Assembly: GCA_964479435.1 (NCBI GenBank)
Contig: CAYZME010000031.1
Span: 1-22,868, forward strand
Length of the DNA stretch: 22,868 nucleotides
Source: JAAYKS01 sp964479435
GTDB lineage: Bacteria > Bacillota > Clostridia > Saccharofermentanales > UBA5734
Direction of reading: 5' to 3'
The first letter of the stretch is position 1. Each line of letters starts with the position of its first letter. Under the pieces are notes generated by a model. It ran no database searches, was not told the DNA's origin, and saw only the letters and a program-made list of their open reading frames with translations. Both the position numbers and the translations under genes were made by a program. This document shows positions 1 to 8,725 of the stretch, piece after piece.

Positions 1-587
1 AAAAAAGCCAGACCAAGGTATCGCTCATACCGCATCAATTTGTAGTACAGCTGATTGGGCAACAAAGAACCAAACACTTTGGAACCATCCAAAGGCGGGA
101 TGGGCAGCAAATTGAATACCGCCAGAATCACATTGGAGGCATACATCTGTACAAACAAGCGGCGGAAGAACAGCGTCAAATCCCCTCCTGCCCCGCCCGC
201 CCGCACGAGTGTTTCCAGCAGGTAAAAGAAAAACGCCGACAGGGTCGCCAGGAACAGGTTGGAAACCGGGCCGGCCAGGCTGACCCGCATCACCCCCGAT
301 TTCATATTGACTTCACGCGAGAAACGAGCCGGGTTGACCGGCACCGGGCGCGCCCACCCGATCCCGGCAAATAAAAACATCAATGACCCGATGGGGTCCA
401 GATGCCGGAGGGGGTTGAGCGACAGCCTGCCCTGAATCGCGGCCGTATCGTCGCCAAGCCGGTACGCCATCCAGGCATGTGAGAACTCGTGAAAGGACAA
501 CGAGAGCGTCAAAACAAAAACCACGATCAGAAATCCCGCCGGATCGCTGATCAAGTTGTTCAAAAAGCTGGCTAGAACAAAAGGCAT
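1..587 (-). CDS. Site-2 protease family (M50) membrane metalloprotease, C-terminus cut by window edge
   Basis: Intramembrane zinc metalloprotease of the M50/site-2 protease family, YwhC-like compact type without an obvious PDZ domain in the visible part. The zinc motif HEFSH lies at residues 33-37, inside the first hydrophobic segment, and the second family motif, PIPPLDG, occurs near residue 160 in another hydrophobic stretch. This pair forms the active site in the family. The substrate is unknown. The ATG at 587 follows the lysA stop by one base (TGA, T, ATG), so translation is almost certainly coupled to lysA and the gene belongs to the ileS-lysA operon. About 195 codons are visible and no stop is reached before position 1. 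In many Bacillota this family precedes scpA/scpB, but that cannot be seen here. Family assignment is firm; the physiological role is not. Confidence 0.9.
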   Translation of the reverse strand, partial: MPFVLASFLNNLISDPAGFLIVVFVLTLSLSFHEFSHAWMAYRLGDDTAAIQGRLSLNPLRHLDPIGSLMFLFAGIGWARPVPVNPARFSREVNMKSGVMRVSLAGPVSNLFLATLSAFFFYLLETLVRAGGAGGDLTLFFRRLFVQMYASNVILAVFNLLPIPPLDGSKVFGSLLPNQLYYKLMRYERYLGLAF

Positions 588-588
588 A

Positions 589-1893
589 TCAGATTCCTTC
601 CGGTATCCGGTCATTGCGGACCAGATCTTCATAGGTTTCGCGGCGAACGATCTCCACCGCCCGCCCGTTTTCACACAACACGACCGCCGGGCGTACATTG
701 CGATTGTAATTGGATGCCATCGAGTAATGATACGCGCCGGTCGACATCACCGCGATCACGTCACCGCTGCGCAAAGACGGCATCGCGATGTGCTCTTGCA
801 ACAGGTCGCCGGATTCACAACATTTACCGGCGATGGTGACCGGTGCCTGGCGCGGCGCCTCCACATCATCCGCGCGCAGCATTTCATACCGCGCGCCATA
901 GAGCGCATATCGTGGATTCTCATACATCCCGCCGTCGACCGAAACATACGTGCGCACCCCCGGGATCTGCTTCACCGCGCCCACCGTATACAGCGTCACC
1001 CCGGCTTCGGCCACGATGGCGCGCCCCGGCTCGACAATCAATCGCGGTAGAGGAAACGCCGCCGCGTCGCAAACGGAGCGGACAGCCGCGGCAATGGCCG
1101 CAAACACTTCATGGGGGGGGCGTGGGCGATCGGCCTCGACGTATCGGACACCGTAACCGCCCCCTAAATTCAACTCTTCCAAAACGAGCCCTGTTTTTTG
1201 CGCGAACGCGGCCATGAACGACACCATCACCCGCGCGGCAGCAGCAAAAGACTCCACATTCATGATTTGCGAGCCAATATGGCAATGCAGGCCGCGCACG
1301 CGGAGCTGAGGGATCCGTGACGCTCGGATCAAGACGCGCTCGGCCTCCCCCTCTTCCAGAGCCACACCAAATTTGGAATCGATCGCGCCGGTGCGGATGA
1401 ACGCATGGGTGTCTGCCGCCACACCCGGTTTGATGCGCAGCAGGATATCCGCCGGGCGCTTCAACTGCGCGCAAAGCTGCGCGAGCCGTTCCAGCTCGTC
1501 TGCGTTATCGACCACGATTCGACCCACCCCGGCGGACAGCGCTTCAGACAGCTCCCGTGAAGTTTTATTGTTGCCGTGCATGATGATTTTTTCCGCCGGG
1601 ATCCCGGCGTGTAATGCCGTATAGAGCTCACCGCCCGAAGCGACATCCACCCCCAACCCGGCCGCGTCGACCATTTTCAGTACAGCGGTGACGCAAAGGG
1701 CTTTAGAGGCGTAAAACACCTGGGCAGATGGTCCGAAGTGCCGCGCGGCTGCCTCATGAAAGTCGCGGCAGGCAGCGCGAATCCGTCCCGCGTCCAGCAC
1801 GTGCAAAGGGGTGCCGAACCGGGACGCGAGTTCCAACGCGTCGCATCCGCCAATCTGTAAGTGGCGCGTCACATGTTCATTTTTATTTGTCAT
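589..1893 (-). CDS. lysA: Diaminopimelate decarboxylase
   Basis: PLP-dependent fold-type III decarboxylase that converts meso-diaminopimelate to L-lysine, the last step of lysine synthesis, in the cytoplasm. The 434 residues match the usual length. Visible motifs: YASKA with the Schiff-base lysine K64; HIGSQ at 205-209; the glycine-rich phosphate-binding GGGYG at 244-248; EPGR at 288-291; the CESGD segment with C359 and E360 at the dimer active site; and GAYHYSM near 386-392. The ATG start lies only three bases after the ileS stop (TGA CAT ATG), so the gene is in the ileS operon and under the T-box leader upstream of ileS. The same family includes ornithine/arginine decarboxylases, but the CESGD motif and overall sequence favour LysA. 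Confidence 0.95.
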   Translation of the reverse strand: MTNKNEHVTRHLQIGGCDALELASRFGTPLHVLDAGRIRAACRDFHEAAARHFGPSAQVFYASKALCVTAVLKMVDAAGLGVDVASGGELYTALHAGIPAEKIIMHGNNKTSRELSEALSAGVGRIVVDNADELERLAQLCAQLKRPADILLRIKPGVAADTHAFIRTGAIDSKFGVALEEGEAERVLIRASRIPQLRVRGLHCHIGSQIMNVESFAAAARVMVSFMAAFAQKTGLVLEELNLGGGYGVRYVEADRPRPPHEVFAAIAAAVRSVCDAAAFPLPRLIVEPGRAIVAEAGVTLYTVGAVKQIPGVRTYVSVDGGMYENPRYALYGARYEMLRADDVEAPRQAPVTIAGKCCESGDLLQEHIAMPSLRSGDVIAVMSTGAYHYSMASNYNRNVRPAVVLCENGRAVEIVRRETYEDLVRNDRIPEGI

Positions 1894-1896
1894 ATG

Positions 1897-4800
1897 TCAG
1901 CTCTTCGCAACCGCGATGGTCATGTCTTCTCCATTGATCTTCCACGGACGGCCGTCCGCGCACGGTTGTTCACAGCGTTCCAGTCGATCCGCCAATACAT
2001 CCGCGCAGATCCAGTCGTGATGCTGCTCTACGATGGCGTCAATTACCGCGCTTCCAGTATAACGCACGACAATCCGGTCCATCACTTCAAAATCCGCCTC
2101 CCGGCGCATGGTTTGGATTTTACTGACGATCTCGCGAACCATCCCTTCGGCGGCCAGCTCCCGCGTCATAGTCGTATCGAGCGCCACGGTAAAGCGTCCG
2201 TCAGCCATGGTCGACAAGCCTTCCGGCTGCACCGTTTCGATGATCAGATCGTCTCTTTCGAGCTCGACATCGCCGTCGGCCAAAGACAAAACCAGGCGGC
2301 CTTCTTGATCTAATTGACGCATCGCGTCCCGGCCGTCCAGATCGACCAGCAACCGGGTGACTTGCGGCAAGCGGGGTCCCAGTTTTCGGCCCAGGGTCCG
2401 CAGCTGGGGTTTGAAACGGTACGCGACCAACGCCCCCGCGTCGTCCGCGGCGACAAAGGCTTTGACATTGAGCTCCCCCGCCACCAGCGCGCGATACTCA
2501 TCCGGCAGATCCGCGGCGCCGACCACAAGCATCCGCGCCAGAGGTTGGCGGGTTTTGATCGCACTGGCGTTCCGTGCCGCACGCCCCAGCGCGACAATAG
2601 ACAACACATCGCCCATTCTGCTTTCCAGGTCGCGGTCGATCCATTGCGCGGCGGCGGTCGGATAATCGCACAAATGAACCGACGTAAAAGCCTGACCGGT
2701 TGCCGGCCGCACCAGATTCTGGTGCATCGCTTCCGCCAGGAAAGGGGTAAAGGGGGCAGTCAGGCGCGACAAGGTTTCGAGCACGGTATACAACGTCATG
2801 TAGGCGTTGATTTTGTCCTGCGGCATCCCGGGTTGCCAGAAGCGTTCCCGGTTCCGGCGCACATACCAGTTGGACAACTCGTCCACATAGTCGCCCAACG
2901 CCCGGGCCGCGCCGGTGATATCATACGCGTCCAGCCGCTGGCTGACCTCGGCGGTCAGCGAGTGCAACCTGGATAGCGCCCAGCGGTCGATGGCCGGCAG
3001 CAAATCCGGGTCAAGCGCGTAATTCGCCGGGTCAAACCGATCGATGTTCGCGTACAACACATAAAAAGCGTACGTGTTCCACAAAGTACCCATATAGCGC
3101 CGCTGCCCTTCGTTGACCGCGTCTTCGGAAAAGCGGCTCGGCAGCCAGGGGGCGCTGGCGGTATAAAAGTACCACCGCACCGCGTCCGCGCCCTGATGAT
3201 CCAGCACATCCCAGGGGTCGACGACATTGCCTTTGTGCTTGGACATCTTCTGCCCGTCTTTATCCTGAACCAACCCCAGCACGACGACATTCCGGTAGGG
3301 CGACTGATCAAACAGCAACGTGGAAATCGCCATCAGCGTATAAAACCAGCCGCGGGTTTGATCGACCGCTTCAGAAATAAAATCAGCGGGGAATTGGCGC
3401 GCGAACAGGTCCTCGTTCTCAAACGGATAATGCCATTGCGCAAACGGCATGGAGCCGGCGTCAAACCAGCAATCGATCACTTCCGGAACTCGCGTCATGA
3501 GACCGCCACAACGAGGGCAGTTCAAATGCACCTGATCGATGTAGGGGCGGTGTAACTCGATCTCCTCTGGGCAATCCGGCGACATCTCCCGCAATTCCGC
3601 GATGCTGCCGACCGTATGACGGTGATCGCAGCCCGCGCACTCCCAGATCGGCATCGGAGTACCCCAATACCGTTCGCGCGTCACCGCCCAATCGATGACA
3701 TTTTCCAGCCAGTTGCCAAACCGGCCCTCGCCGATCGAGGCAGGGTGCCAATGGACCGTGCGGTTGTTGGCAACCAACTGGTCCCGCACCGCGGTCATGC
3801 GGATAAACCACGAATGCCGCGCGTAATAAACCAGCTGAGTGTCACAGCGCCAACAAAAGGGGTAGCTGTGCTCATAAGGCATCTCTTTGATCAGCTTGCC
3901 TTCCGCCGCCAGTTTTTGTGTGATCCCCGCGTTGGCGTCGAAACAGAAAAGACCGGCAAAATCGACCACTTCCGGTGTCATCGTCCCATCTTCGCCGACC
4001 AGTTGTACAAACGGCAGGTCAAATTGGCGTCCCACCCGCGCGTCATCTTCACCGAACGCCGGCGCGATGTGTACGATCCCGGTTCCGTCCGTCAATGTGA
4101 CATAATCGTCCGCCGTGACGACAAAACCGGTCTTGCCGGATTTTTCAACCGTTTCTTCCGCATAGGGCAACAGCGGCTCGTATCGCATGCCGACCATACT
4201 TTTCCCAGTTCGGGTCGAGACAATCCGAGCCTTTTCTCCCAAAACCTGCTCGACCAGATCAGCAGCCAGGTAGTAGCGGGTCGTTTTGATTTGGCCCTCC
4301 CGCTCCTCGTCGGTTTCCACCAGCGCGTATGGTTCATCCGGGTTGACACAAAGCGCCACGTTGGACGGCAACGTCCATGGGGTCGTGGTCCAGACCGCGA
4401 ACCAGGTTTCCTCTTCCCCCTGTACGCGAAAGCGGACAAAAATAGACGTGTCTCGCACATCCTGATATCCTTGCGCGACTTCGTGGCTGGATAAAGCCGT
4501 GCCACAGCGCGGGCAGTATGGGACCACTTTGTACCCTTTGTACAACAGCCCGCGATCCCAGATCTGCCGCAGGGCCCACCATTCCGATTCGATGTACTCA
4601 TTTTCATAGGTGACGTATGGTTGCTCCATATCGGCCCAGAAGCCGACCCGGTCAGACATCCGTTCCCATTCGCCTTTGTAGGTCCAGACGCTGCTTTTGC
4701 ATTTTTTATTAAAAGCTTCGACGCCATAGGCCTCGATTTGCTGTTTGCCATCGATTCCCAACGCGCGTTCCACTTCCAGCTCGACCGGCAAGCCGTGCGT

Positions 4801-5058
4801 ATCCCAGCCGGCTTTCCGCAACACTTGAAACCCTTGCATGGTCTTGTAGCGCGGGATGATATCCTTGATGCTTCGTGTCAAAATATGACCGATATGCGGC
4901 TTGCCATTGGCGGTGGGCGGCCCGTCGTAAAAAGTAAACATCGGCGCGCCGTCCCGCCGGCGCACCGATTCTTCAAAGACGCGATGCGCACGCCAAAAAG
5001 CCAGAACCTCTTGTTCCCTCGTGACAAAAGCCATGTCGTTCGCTACCGGTTTATACAT
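1897..5058 (-). CDS. ileS: Isoleucyl-tRNA synthetase
   Basis: Class Ia aminoacyl-tRNA synthetase charging tRNA-Ile with isoleucine. The product has 1053 residues, long for a bacterial IleRS and typical of the eukaryote-like (type 2) form found in many Clostridia and linked to mupirocin tolerance. The ATP-binding HIGH motif is PHIGH with H55-H58, GWDTHGLPVE follows, and the KMSKS loop is KMSKH at 604-608. Zinc-ribbon-like CPRCG, CWRCD and CAGCDH clusters are present. An editing (CP1) domain lies between the two signature motifs and an anticodon-binding domain follows them. The start at 5058 is chosen because AGGAG stands six bases upstream; an in-frame extension to 5130 would run towards the T-box terminator. 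The gene is controlled by the T-box leader and is followed by lysA after three bases. Mupirocin tolerance is inferred from the type only. Confidence 0.96.
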   Translation of the reverse strand: MYKPVANDMAFVTREQEVLAFWRAHRVFEESVRRRDGAPMFTFYDGPPTANGKPHIGHILTRSIKDIIPRYKTMQGFQVLRKAGWDTHGLPVELEVERALGIDGKQQIEAYGVEAFNKKCKSSVWTYKGEWERMSDRVGFWADMEQPYVTYENEYIESEWWALRQIWDRGLLYKGYKVVPYCPRCGTALSSHEVAQGYQDVRDTSIFVRFRVQGEEETWFAVWTTTPWTLPSNVALCVNPDEPYALVETDEEREGQIKTTRYYLAADLVEQVLGEKARIVSTRTGKSMVGMRYEPLLPYAEETVEKSGKTGFVVTADDYVTLTDGTGIVHIAPAFGEDDARVGRQFDLPFVQLVGEDGTMTPEVVDFAGLFCFDANAGITQKLAAEGKLIKEMPYEHSYPFCWRCDTQLVYYARHSWFIRMTAVRDQLVANNRTVHWHPASIGEGRFGNWLENVIDWAVTRERYWGTPMPIWECAGCDHRHTVGSIAELREMSPDCPEEIELHRPYIDQVHLNCPRCGGLMTRVPEVIDCWFDAGSMPFAQWHYPFENEDLFARQFPADFISEAVDQTRGWFYTLMAISTLLFDQSPYRNVVVLGLVQDKDGQKMSKHKGNVVDPWDVLDHQGADAVRWYFYTASAPWLPSRFSEDAVNEGQRRYMGTLWNTYAFYVLYANIDRFDPANYALDPDLLPAIDRWALSRLHSLTAEVSQRLDAYDITGAARALGDYVDELSNWYVRRNRERFWQPGMPQDKINAYMTLYTVLETLSRLTAPFTPFLAEAMHQNLVRPATGQAFTSVHLCDYPTAAAQWIDRDLESRMGDVLSIVALGRAARNASAIKTRQPLARMLVVGAADLPDEYRALVAGELNVKAFVAADDAGALVAYRFKPQLRTLGRKLGPRLPQVTRLLVDLDGRDAMRQLDQEGRLVLSLADGDVELERDDLIIETVQPEGLSTMADGRFTVALDTTMTRELAAEGMVREIVSKIQTMRREADFEVMDRIVVRYTGSAVIDAIVEQHHDWICADVLADRLERCEQPCADGRPWKINGEDMTIAVAKS

Positions 5059-5136
5059 CCTGGTCTCCTGTTTCCTTTTATGCCGTTGCGCCGCGATGCG
5101 CAACGGCCAGTGCCGTGCGGCCAGTGCCATAATACG

Positions 5137-5160
5137 AAAAAAGCGCCCCCATCGGGGCGC
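5137..5160 (-). terminator. Intrinsic terminator of the T-box leader
   Basis: A perfect 7-bp GC stem (GCGCCCC with GGGGCGC, loop 5150-5153) is followed on the minus strand by six T residues (5142-5137). It sits about 80 bases before the ileS start and just after the T-box motif, where the alternative antiterminator stem forms when uncharged tRNA binds. This is the regulatory transcription-termination element of the leader. Confidence 0.9.
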
Positions 5161-5408
5161 CAGGTCAGCGCGGTACCACCCGAAATTCGGCCCAAGGGCC
5201 GACTCTCACATCGTAACGGTACAGCTCCATCCCCGGAGCCTGACCGGGCTTTCCTACCACCTGACACGTTTGGGGCGTGCACGCTTCGTCAGCCGACTCG
5301 CGGATGATTTTCGTTTTTCCGCTCTTCCCGCGCTCGCACCTGCTCGCGTTCTCTGTCAAAGCTGCGGATCACTACTGTTCCGGTCATCGTCTTTTATTAT
5401 GCAATTGT
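5137..5408 (-). promoter_or_regulatory. T-box riboswitch leader, isoleucine-type, upstream of ileS
   Basis: The minus-strand leader contains the diagnostic T-box sequence GGGUGGUACCGCG (core at 5180-5169) just before the intrinsic terminator. The UGGU bulge would pair with an ACCA tRNA 3' end. Upstream lie a Stem I with paired UCCGC and GCGGA arms enclosing an AGAGA-containing segment, and a GAAAAUCA specifier-loop-like stretch in which AUC (5308-5306) is the probable isoleucine specifier codon. Uncharged tRNA-Ile is expected to stabilise the antiterminator and permit transcription of ileS and downstream genes. The T-box motif, terminator and neighbouring ileS make the class certain; the exact specifier triplet and leader boundaries are my reading and were not folded computationally. 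Confidence 0.92.
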
Positions 5409-5414
5409 GAAGGA

Positions 5415-5443
5415 ATTATATGCTAGCGCGAAATGCCTGTCAA
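5415..5443 (-). promoter_or_regulatory. Consensus sigma-A promoter of the T-box/ileS operon
   Basis: On the minus strand TTGACA (5443-5438) is separated by exactly 17 bases from TATAAT (5420-5415), a perfect consensus vegetative promoter. Transcription would begin near 5408, giving a leader of about 350 nt that contains the T-box. It lies between the stop of the oxidoreductase gene (5460) and the leader. A perfect promoter suits an operon whose control is exerted by attenuation after initiation. Confidence 0.88.
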
Positions 5444-5459
5444 TCGCAGGGAGCCGGAC

Positions 5460-6629
5460 TCAGAGCGAGTCCGGTTGGACCCAGCGGCGCTCCGCGATCG
5501 AAAGGTCGACCGCGGCCAGGATCTGTGAGCATTTCATCCCCTCCTCAAAATCAGGGGTGGCCGGGCGATTTTCCGCGATCGCTTGGATCAGCTCGTAGAT
5601 TTCATGGACAAAGGTATGCTCGTAACCGATGACATGTCCCGCCGGCCACCAATGTGTCGCGTACGGGTGGATTTCCTCGGAAACCTGAATGGTGGTAAAC
5701 CCTTGCACGCCCGCATCGGCGCTCGCGTCAAAGAATTCGAGCTCGCTGATACGCGGCAAAAAGAAGCGGATGCTGCCCTTTTCACCATTAATTTCAAACG
5801 AGAGATCGTTTTTATGACCTTGCGCAAAACGCGTCGCTTCAATCGAGCACAGCGCGCCATTGGCAAACTCACCCAGAAACAAGGTCGCGTCATCCACATC
5901 TACGGCGCCACGCGAGGCGTGTTCTGACGCGCGACCGCTCAACCCTGTCATGTGGCCAACCAGCGGGCGCTCTTTGACAAATGTCTGATTGACGCCAATC
6001 ACCTGGACCAGATCGCCGACCAAATACCGCGCCAAGTCGATGACATGCGCGCCCAGATCGCCCAGTGAACCCGATCCGGCGATGCTTTTGTCCAACCGCC
6101 ACACCCGTGGAAAAGCAGGATCAATGATGAAGTCCTGCAGGTACAGGCCGCGGAAATGATAAATGCGCCCCAACCGCCCCGCGTCTATCATCTGTTTCGC
6201 CAACTGAATGGCCGGCGCGAAACGGTAATTGAAGCCGATCTGGTGCCGCACGCCCGCTTTACGGACTGCAGCGAGAATCTCGCGCGCGTCCGGCAGATTG
6301 AGGGCCAGCGGTTTTTCGCATAACACGTGTTTCCCGTTTTGCGCCGCGCCGATGGCGATTTCCTTGTGCATGTTACTGGGGGCGACAATATCGATGACAT
6401 CGATGTCTTCCCGCTCGACCAGCCGGCGCCAATCGGTCTCATAGGAGGCCCAGCCAAACTTGCGCGCCGCTTGCGCGACTTCACCCGCGTCACGGCCACA
6501 GATCGCCCGCATATCTATCTGGTAATCCGGGTCGAAAAACATGCCGATCTTGCGATAGGCATTGCTGTGAGCTTTGCCCATGAACTTGTATCCGACCATA
6601 CCGACGCGCAATGTGTTTTGTTCTGCCAA
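5460..6629 (-). CDS. Gfo/Idh/MocA family NAD(P)-dependent oxidoreductase
   Basis: Probable sugar or cyclitol dehydrogenase with an N-terminal Rossmann domain and a C-terminal alpha/beta domain. The N-terminus reads RVGMVGYKFMGKAHSNAY, with Lys at the second glycine of the usual GxGxxG. The catalytic EKP motif is at 105-107, GFNYRF at 132-137, and a DLGAHVIDL segment follows near 200. I prefer the TTG start at 6629 (389 residues), preceded by GGAGGG, because it leaves few residues before the Rossmann strand. A GTG at 6653 is also possible; it has GGGGAG upstream and would overlap the preceding gene by 10 bases. The gene follows a sugar phosphate isomerase/epimerase gene, a frequent pairing in carbohydrate or inositol-type catabolism. 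The substrate cannot be named. A 7-bp hairpin spans the stop codon but has no T tract. Confidence 0.9.
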   Translation of the reverse strand: MAEQNTLRVGMVGYKFMGKAHSNAYRKIGMFFDPDYQIDMRAICGRDAGEVAQAARKFGWASYETDWRRLVEREDIDVIDIVAPSNMHKEIAIGAAQNGKHVLCEKPLALNLPDAREILAAVRKAGVRHQIGFNYRFAPAIQLAKQMIDAGRLGRIYHFRGLYLQDFIIDPAFPRVWRLDKSIAGSGSLGDLGAHVIDLARYLVGDLVQVIGVNQTFVKERPLVGHMTGLSGRASEHASRGAVDVDDATLFLGEFANGALCSIEATRFAQGHKNDLSFEINGEKGSIRFFLPRISELEFFDASADAGVQGFTTIQVSEEIHPYATHWWPAGHVIGYEHTFVHEIYELIQAIAENRPATPDFEEGMKCSQILAAVDLSIAERRWVQPDSL

Positions 6630-6643
6630 CCCCTTGCCCTCCG

Positions 6644-7609
6644 TTATGCCCACCAGATCTCCCCGGTCTGTTCAAAAGGAATCGTCTGCTTGAGAAAGGC
6701 GATGGCTTTTTGCAAACCTTCGTTGACCGACATCAGGCTGTCTTCGTGTTCAATGCTGATGACATCGTCGTACCCCACCATCCGCAAATTGGAAAAGATA
6801 TCGTTCCAGACCTGGTAGCTGTGACCGTATCCGACGGTGCGGAACAACCAGCTCCGATGGATCTCATCGCCATAATGCTTGGTGTCCAGCACCCCATTTT
6901 GCGCCCGATTGATCGCGTCGATTTTCGTGTCTTTCGCGTGGAAGAAGTGGATCGCGTCGCCCAGAAGCCGAATCGCCGCCACGATATCGATCCCTTGCCA
7001 GAACAAATGACTGGGATCCAGGTTCGCGCCGACCACCCGGCTGGTCGCGGTCCGCAATCGGAGTAAAGTCTCGGGATTATACACACAAAAACCGGGGTGC
7101 ATCTCAAGCGCGATGCGCTCCACACCGTGTTCGGCACTAAAGGCCGCGGTTTTCTCCCAGTAAGGAATTAAAACCTCATGCCACTGATAATCAAGAATCT
7201 TGCCAAAATCATCCGGCCAGGGGCAGGTCACCCAGTTGGGGTATCGCGCGCCCGGGTGATCTCCCGGGCATCCGGAAAACGTCACGACGCGGCTAACACC
7301 GAGCTTTTCCGCTAACAGGACGGTATTTACGTAGTCCCGGTGGTACGCATCCGCGATTTCCTTTTGCGGATGAACCGGGTTCCCATGGCAGGACAAAGCG
7401 GCGATTTCCAGTCCATGCCGCTCTGCTGTTTCGCGCAACGCGCGGATTCCGCGCGGATTGGCGAGCAATTCCTCCGGATTGGCGTGTGCTTTGCCGGGAA
7501 AACCTCCGGTTCCGATTTCCACCGCTTGCACACCCGATGCGGCCAGGTAACGGCAGGCTTCATCAAAAGATTGCTGTCCCAGCAATACTGCAAATACACC
7601 CAATTTCAT
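6644..7609 (-). CDS. Sugar phosphate isomerase/epimerase (xylose isomerase-like TIM barrel)
   Basis: AP-endonuclease-2/xylose-isomerase-like TIM barrel, the family of IolE/IolI and related epimerases. Probable metal ligands and catalytic residues can be seen in the family order: E31 in the EIGTGG segment, E169 before HPGFCVYNPE, D198 and H201 in NLDPSHL, H224 in HFFHAKD, and E287 in ISIEHED near the C-terminus. The 321 residues fit the family. The ATG at 7609 is preceded by GGGAGG ten bases upstream. It is the first gene of a two-gene unit with the Gfo/Idh/MocA oxidoreductase, so the pair probably interconverts and oxidises a sugar, keto-inositol or derivative. The exact substrate is not deducible. 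The unit appears separate from the aldo/keto reductase operon to its right, from which it is separated by 114 bases. Confidence 0.9.
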   Translation of the reverse strand: MKLGVFAVLLGQQSFDEACRYLAASGVQAVEIGTGGFPGKAHANPEELLANPRGIRALRETAERHGLEIAALSCHGNPVHPQKEIADAYHRDYVNTVLLAEKLGVSRVVTFSGCPGDHPGARYPNWVTCPWPDDFGKILDYQWHEVLIPYWEKTAAFSAEHGVERIALEMHPGFCVYNPETLLRLRTATSRVVGANLDPSHLFWQGIDIVAAIRLLGDAIHFFHAKDTKIDAINRAQNGVLDTKHYGDEIHRSWLFRTVGYGHSYQVWNDIFSNLRMVGYDDVISIEHEDSLMSVNEGLQKAIAFLKQTIPFEQTGEIWWA

Positions 7610-7654
7610 ACCCGTACATCCTCCCTATTCATGTGATCGCAAGCCTATAATCCT

Positions 7655-7660
7655 ATTATA
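7655..7660 (-). promoter_or_regulatory. Possible -10 element before the isomerase/oxidoreductase pair
   Basis: TATAAT occurs on the minus strand at 7660-7655, about 45 bases before the isomerase start. No convincing -35 hexamer lies 16-18 bases upstream and there is no TG extension, so this is only a candidate; an activator-dependent promoter would look like this. The rest of the 7610-7723 spacer shows a GC-rich 6-bp hairpin without a T tract and nothing else recognisable. Confidence 0.3.
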
Positions 7661-7723
7661 TCTCACCGATTGGGCTGCGCAGGATCGCGCGACATGACCC
7701 TTGGCCGGTCGCGGGGGCTCGGT

Positions 7724-8725
7724 TTACGGTTGGCTGGCCGCGGCCAGCGTGATCAGGCGGGCGGCCAGTACGTCCATGCGTTCCAACACATCCGATGACA
7801 GCCGGGTCTCAAACGAACGGATGGAATCTTCCAGACTGGACATGCGGCGGATGCCGATGACCGGCGCGACCGACGGCGACCGCGACAGCACCCAGGCGGT
7901 CGCGAGATTGGCGATCGAGCGACCCATATCCGCGGCCATTGCGGAAAATGACGCCAGCATCTCGTTCACATCCTCGCGCAAACGGGGCGCGAACCAGATG
8001 CTGTTTTGCGCACTGCCCGCCGCGGGGACATAATCGGCACGGACGCGCCCGGTCAACAACCCGCGCGCCAGCGAGCCGTACGTGTGTGCCAAAACCTGAT
8101 TTTTCTCACATAATCCGAGATACGCGGCATCGAAGCCGCGATCGAGGATATTAAACTCCTCTTGCACGGCATCGACCGGCCCCGCGCGCAAATACGCCTC
8201 CAGATGCGCGGGTGTCGATTTGGAAATACCGATCGCCCGTATTTTCCCCTCGCGCTTCATTTGCAGCAGCGCCGCCATGGTCTCCGACACCGGTACCCGC
8301 TCCGATTGCCGATGCGTATAATACAAATCGATGTAATCCGTCCGCAAGCGCCGCAGACTGTCTTCAAGATCCTGGCGGATCGAGGCGGCGGACAAATTCC
8401 GGTATACTGTTTTTCCATCGCGTTCGTATTCGCGCACACCCTCGCTGTTTCGCCAATGCAATCCACACTTGGTCGATAGTACGTAACGCGAACGGCGTCC
8501 GGCCAGCGCCTTGCCTAGCAGCTCTTCAGAGAATCCAGTGCCGTACACAGGCGCGGTATCGATGAGATTGACACCCAAATCGGGCGCGGCATGCAAAACG
8601 CGGATGTATTCGCTCTCATCCCCGGCTTCCCAGGAGCCCCAGGCCGTTCCGCCGCCCATCTCCCAGGTGCCGATACTCATTCGTGAGGCTTGGATCCCCG
8701 AGGTGCCAATCAGAACTTGTTTCAC
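7724..8725 (-). CDS. Aldo/keto reductase
   Basis: NAD(P)H-dependent (alpha/beta)8-barrel oxidoreductase, YgzF/Tas-like group. The catalytic tetrad is complete: D56 and Y61 (DTAPVYGTG), K86 (STKCG) and H138 (YYTHRQ). A C-terminal VIGIRRMSSLEDSI segment resembles the cofactor-binding part of the family. The 333 residues are normal. The start is GTG at 8725, preceded by AGGAGGG, and overlaps the NUDIX gene stop by four bases (GTGA), so it is translationally coupled as the third gene of the 9740-7724 operon. The physiological substrate is unknown; the redox-type neighbours suggest carbonyl or quinone detoxification, but that is inference. Confidence 0.92.
   Translation of the reverse strand: MKQVLIGTSGIQASRMSIGTWEMGGGTAWGSWEAGDESEYIRVLHAAPDLGVNLIDTAPVYGTGFSEELLGKALAGRRSRYVLSTKCGLHWRNSEGVREYERDGKTVYRNLSAASIRQDLEDSLRRLRTDYIDLYYTHRQSERVPVSETMAALLQMKREGKIRAIGISKSTPAHLEAYLRAGPVDAVQEEFNILDRGFDAAYLGLCEKNQVLAHTYGSLARGLLTGRVRADYVPAAGSAQNSIWFAPRLREDVNEMLASFSAMAADMGRSIANLATAWVLSRSPSVAPVIGIRRMSSLEDSIRSFETRLSSDVLERMDVLAARLITLAAASQP

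Noticed and set aside
3616..4494. 292-codon open frame on the plus strand
   Set aside because: It is entirely antisense to ileS, has no recognisable domain, and is explained by the GC-rich codon pattern of the real gene.
5454..5474. 7-bp hairpin across the stop codon of the Gfo/Idh/MocA gene
   Set aside because: There is no T tract on the minus strand, and it overlaps the coding end just before the ileS promoter; not enough for a terminator call.
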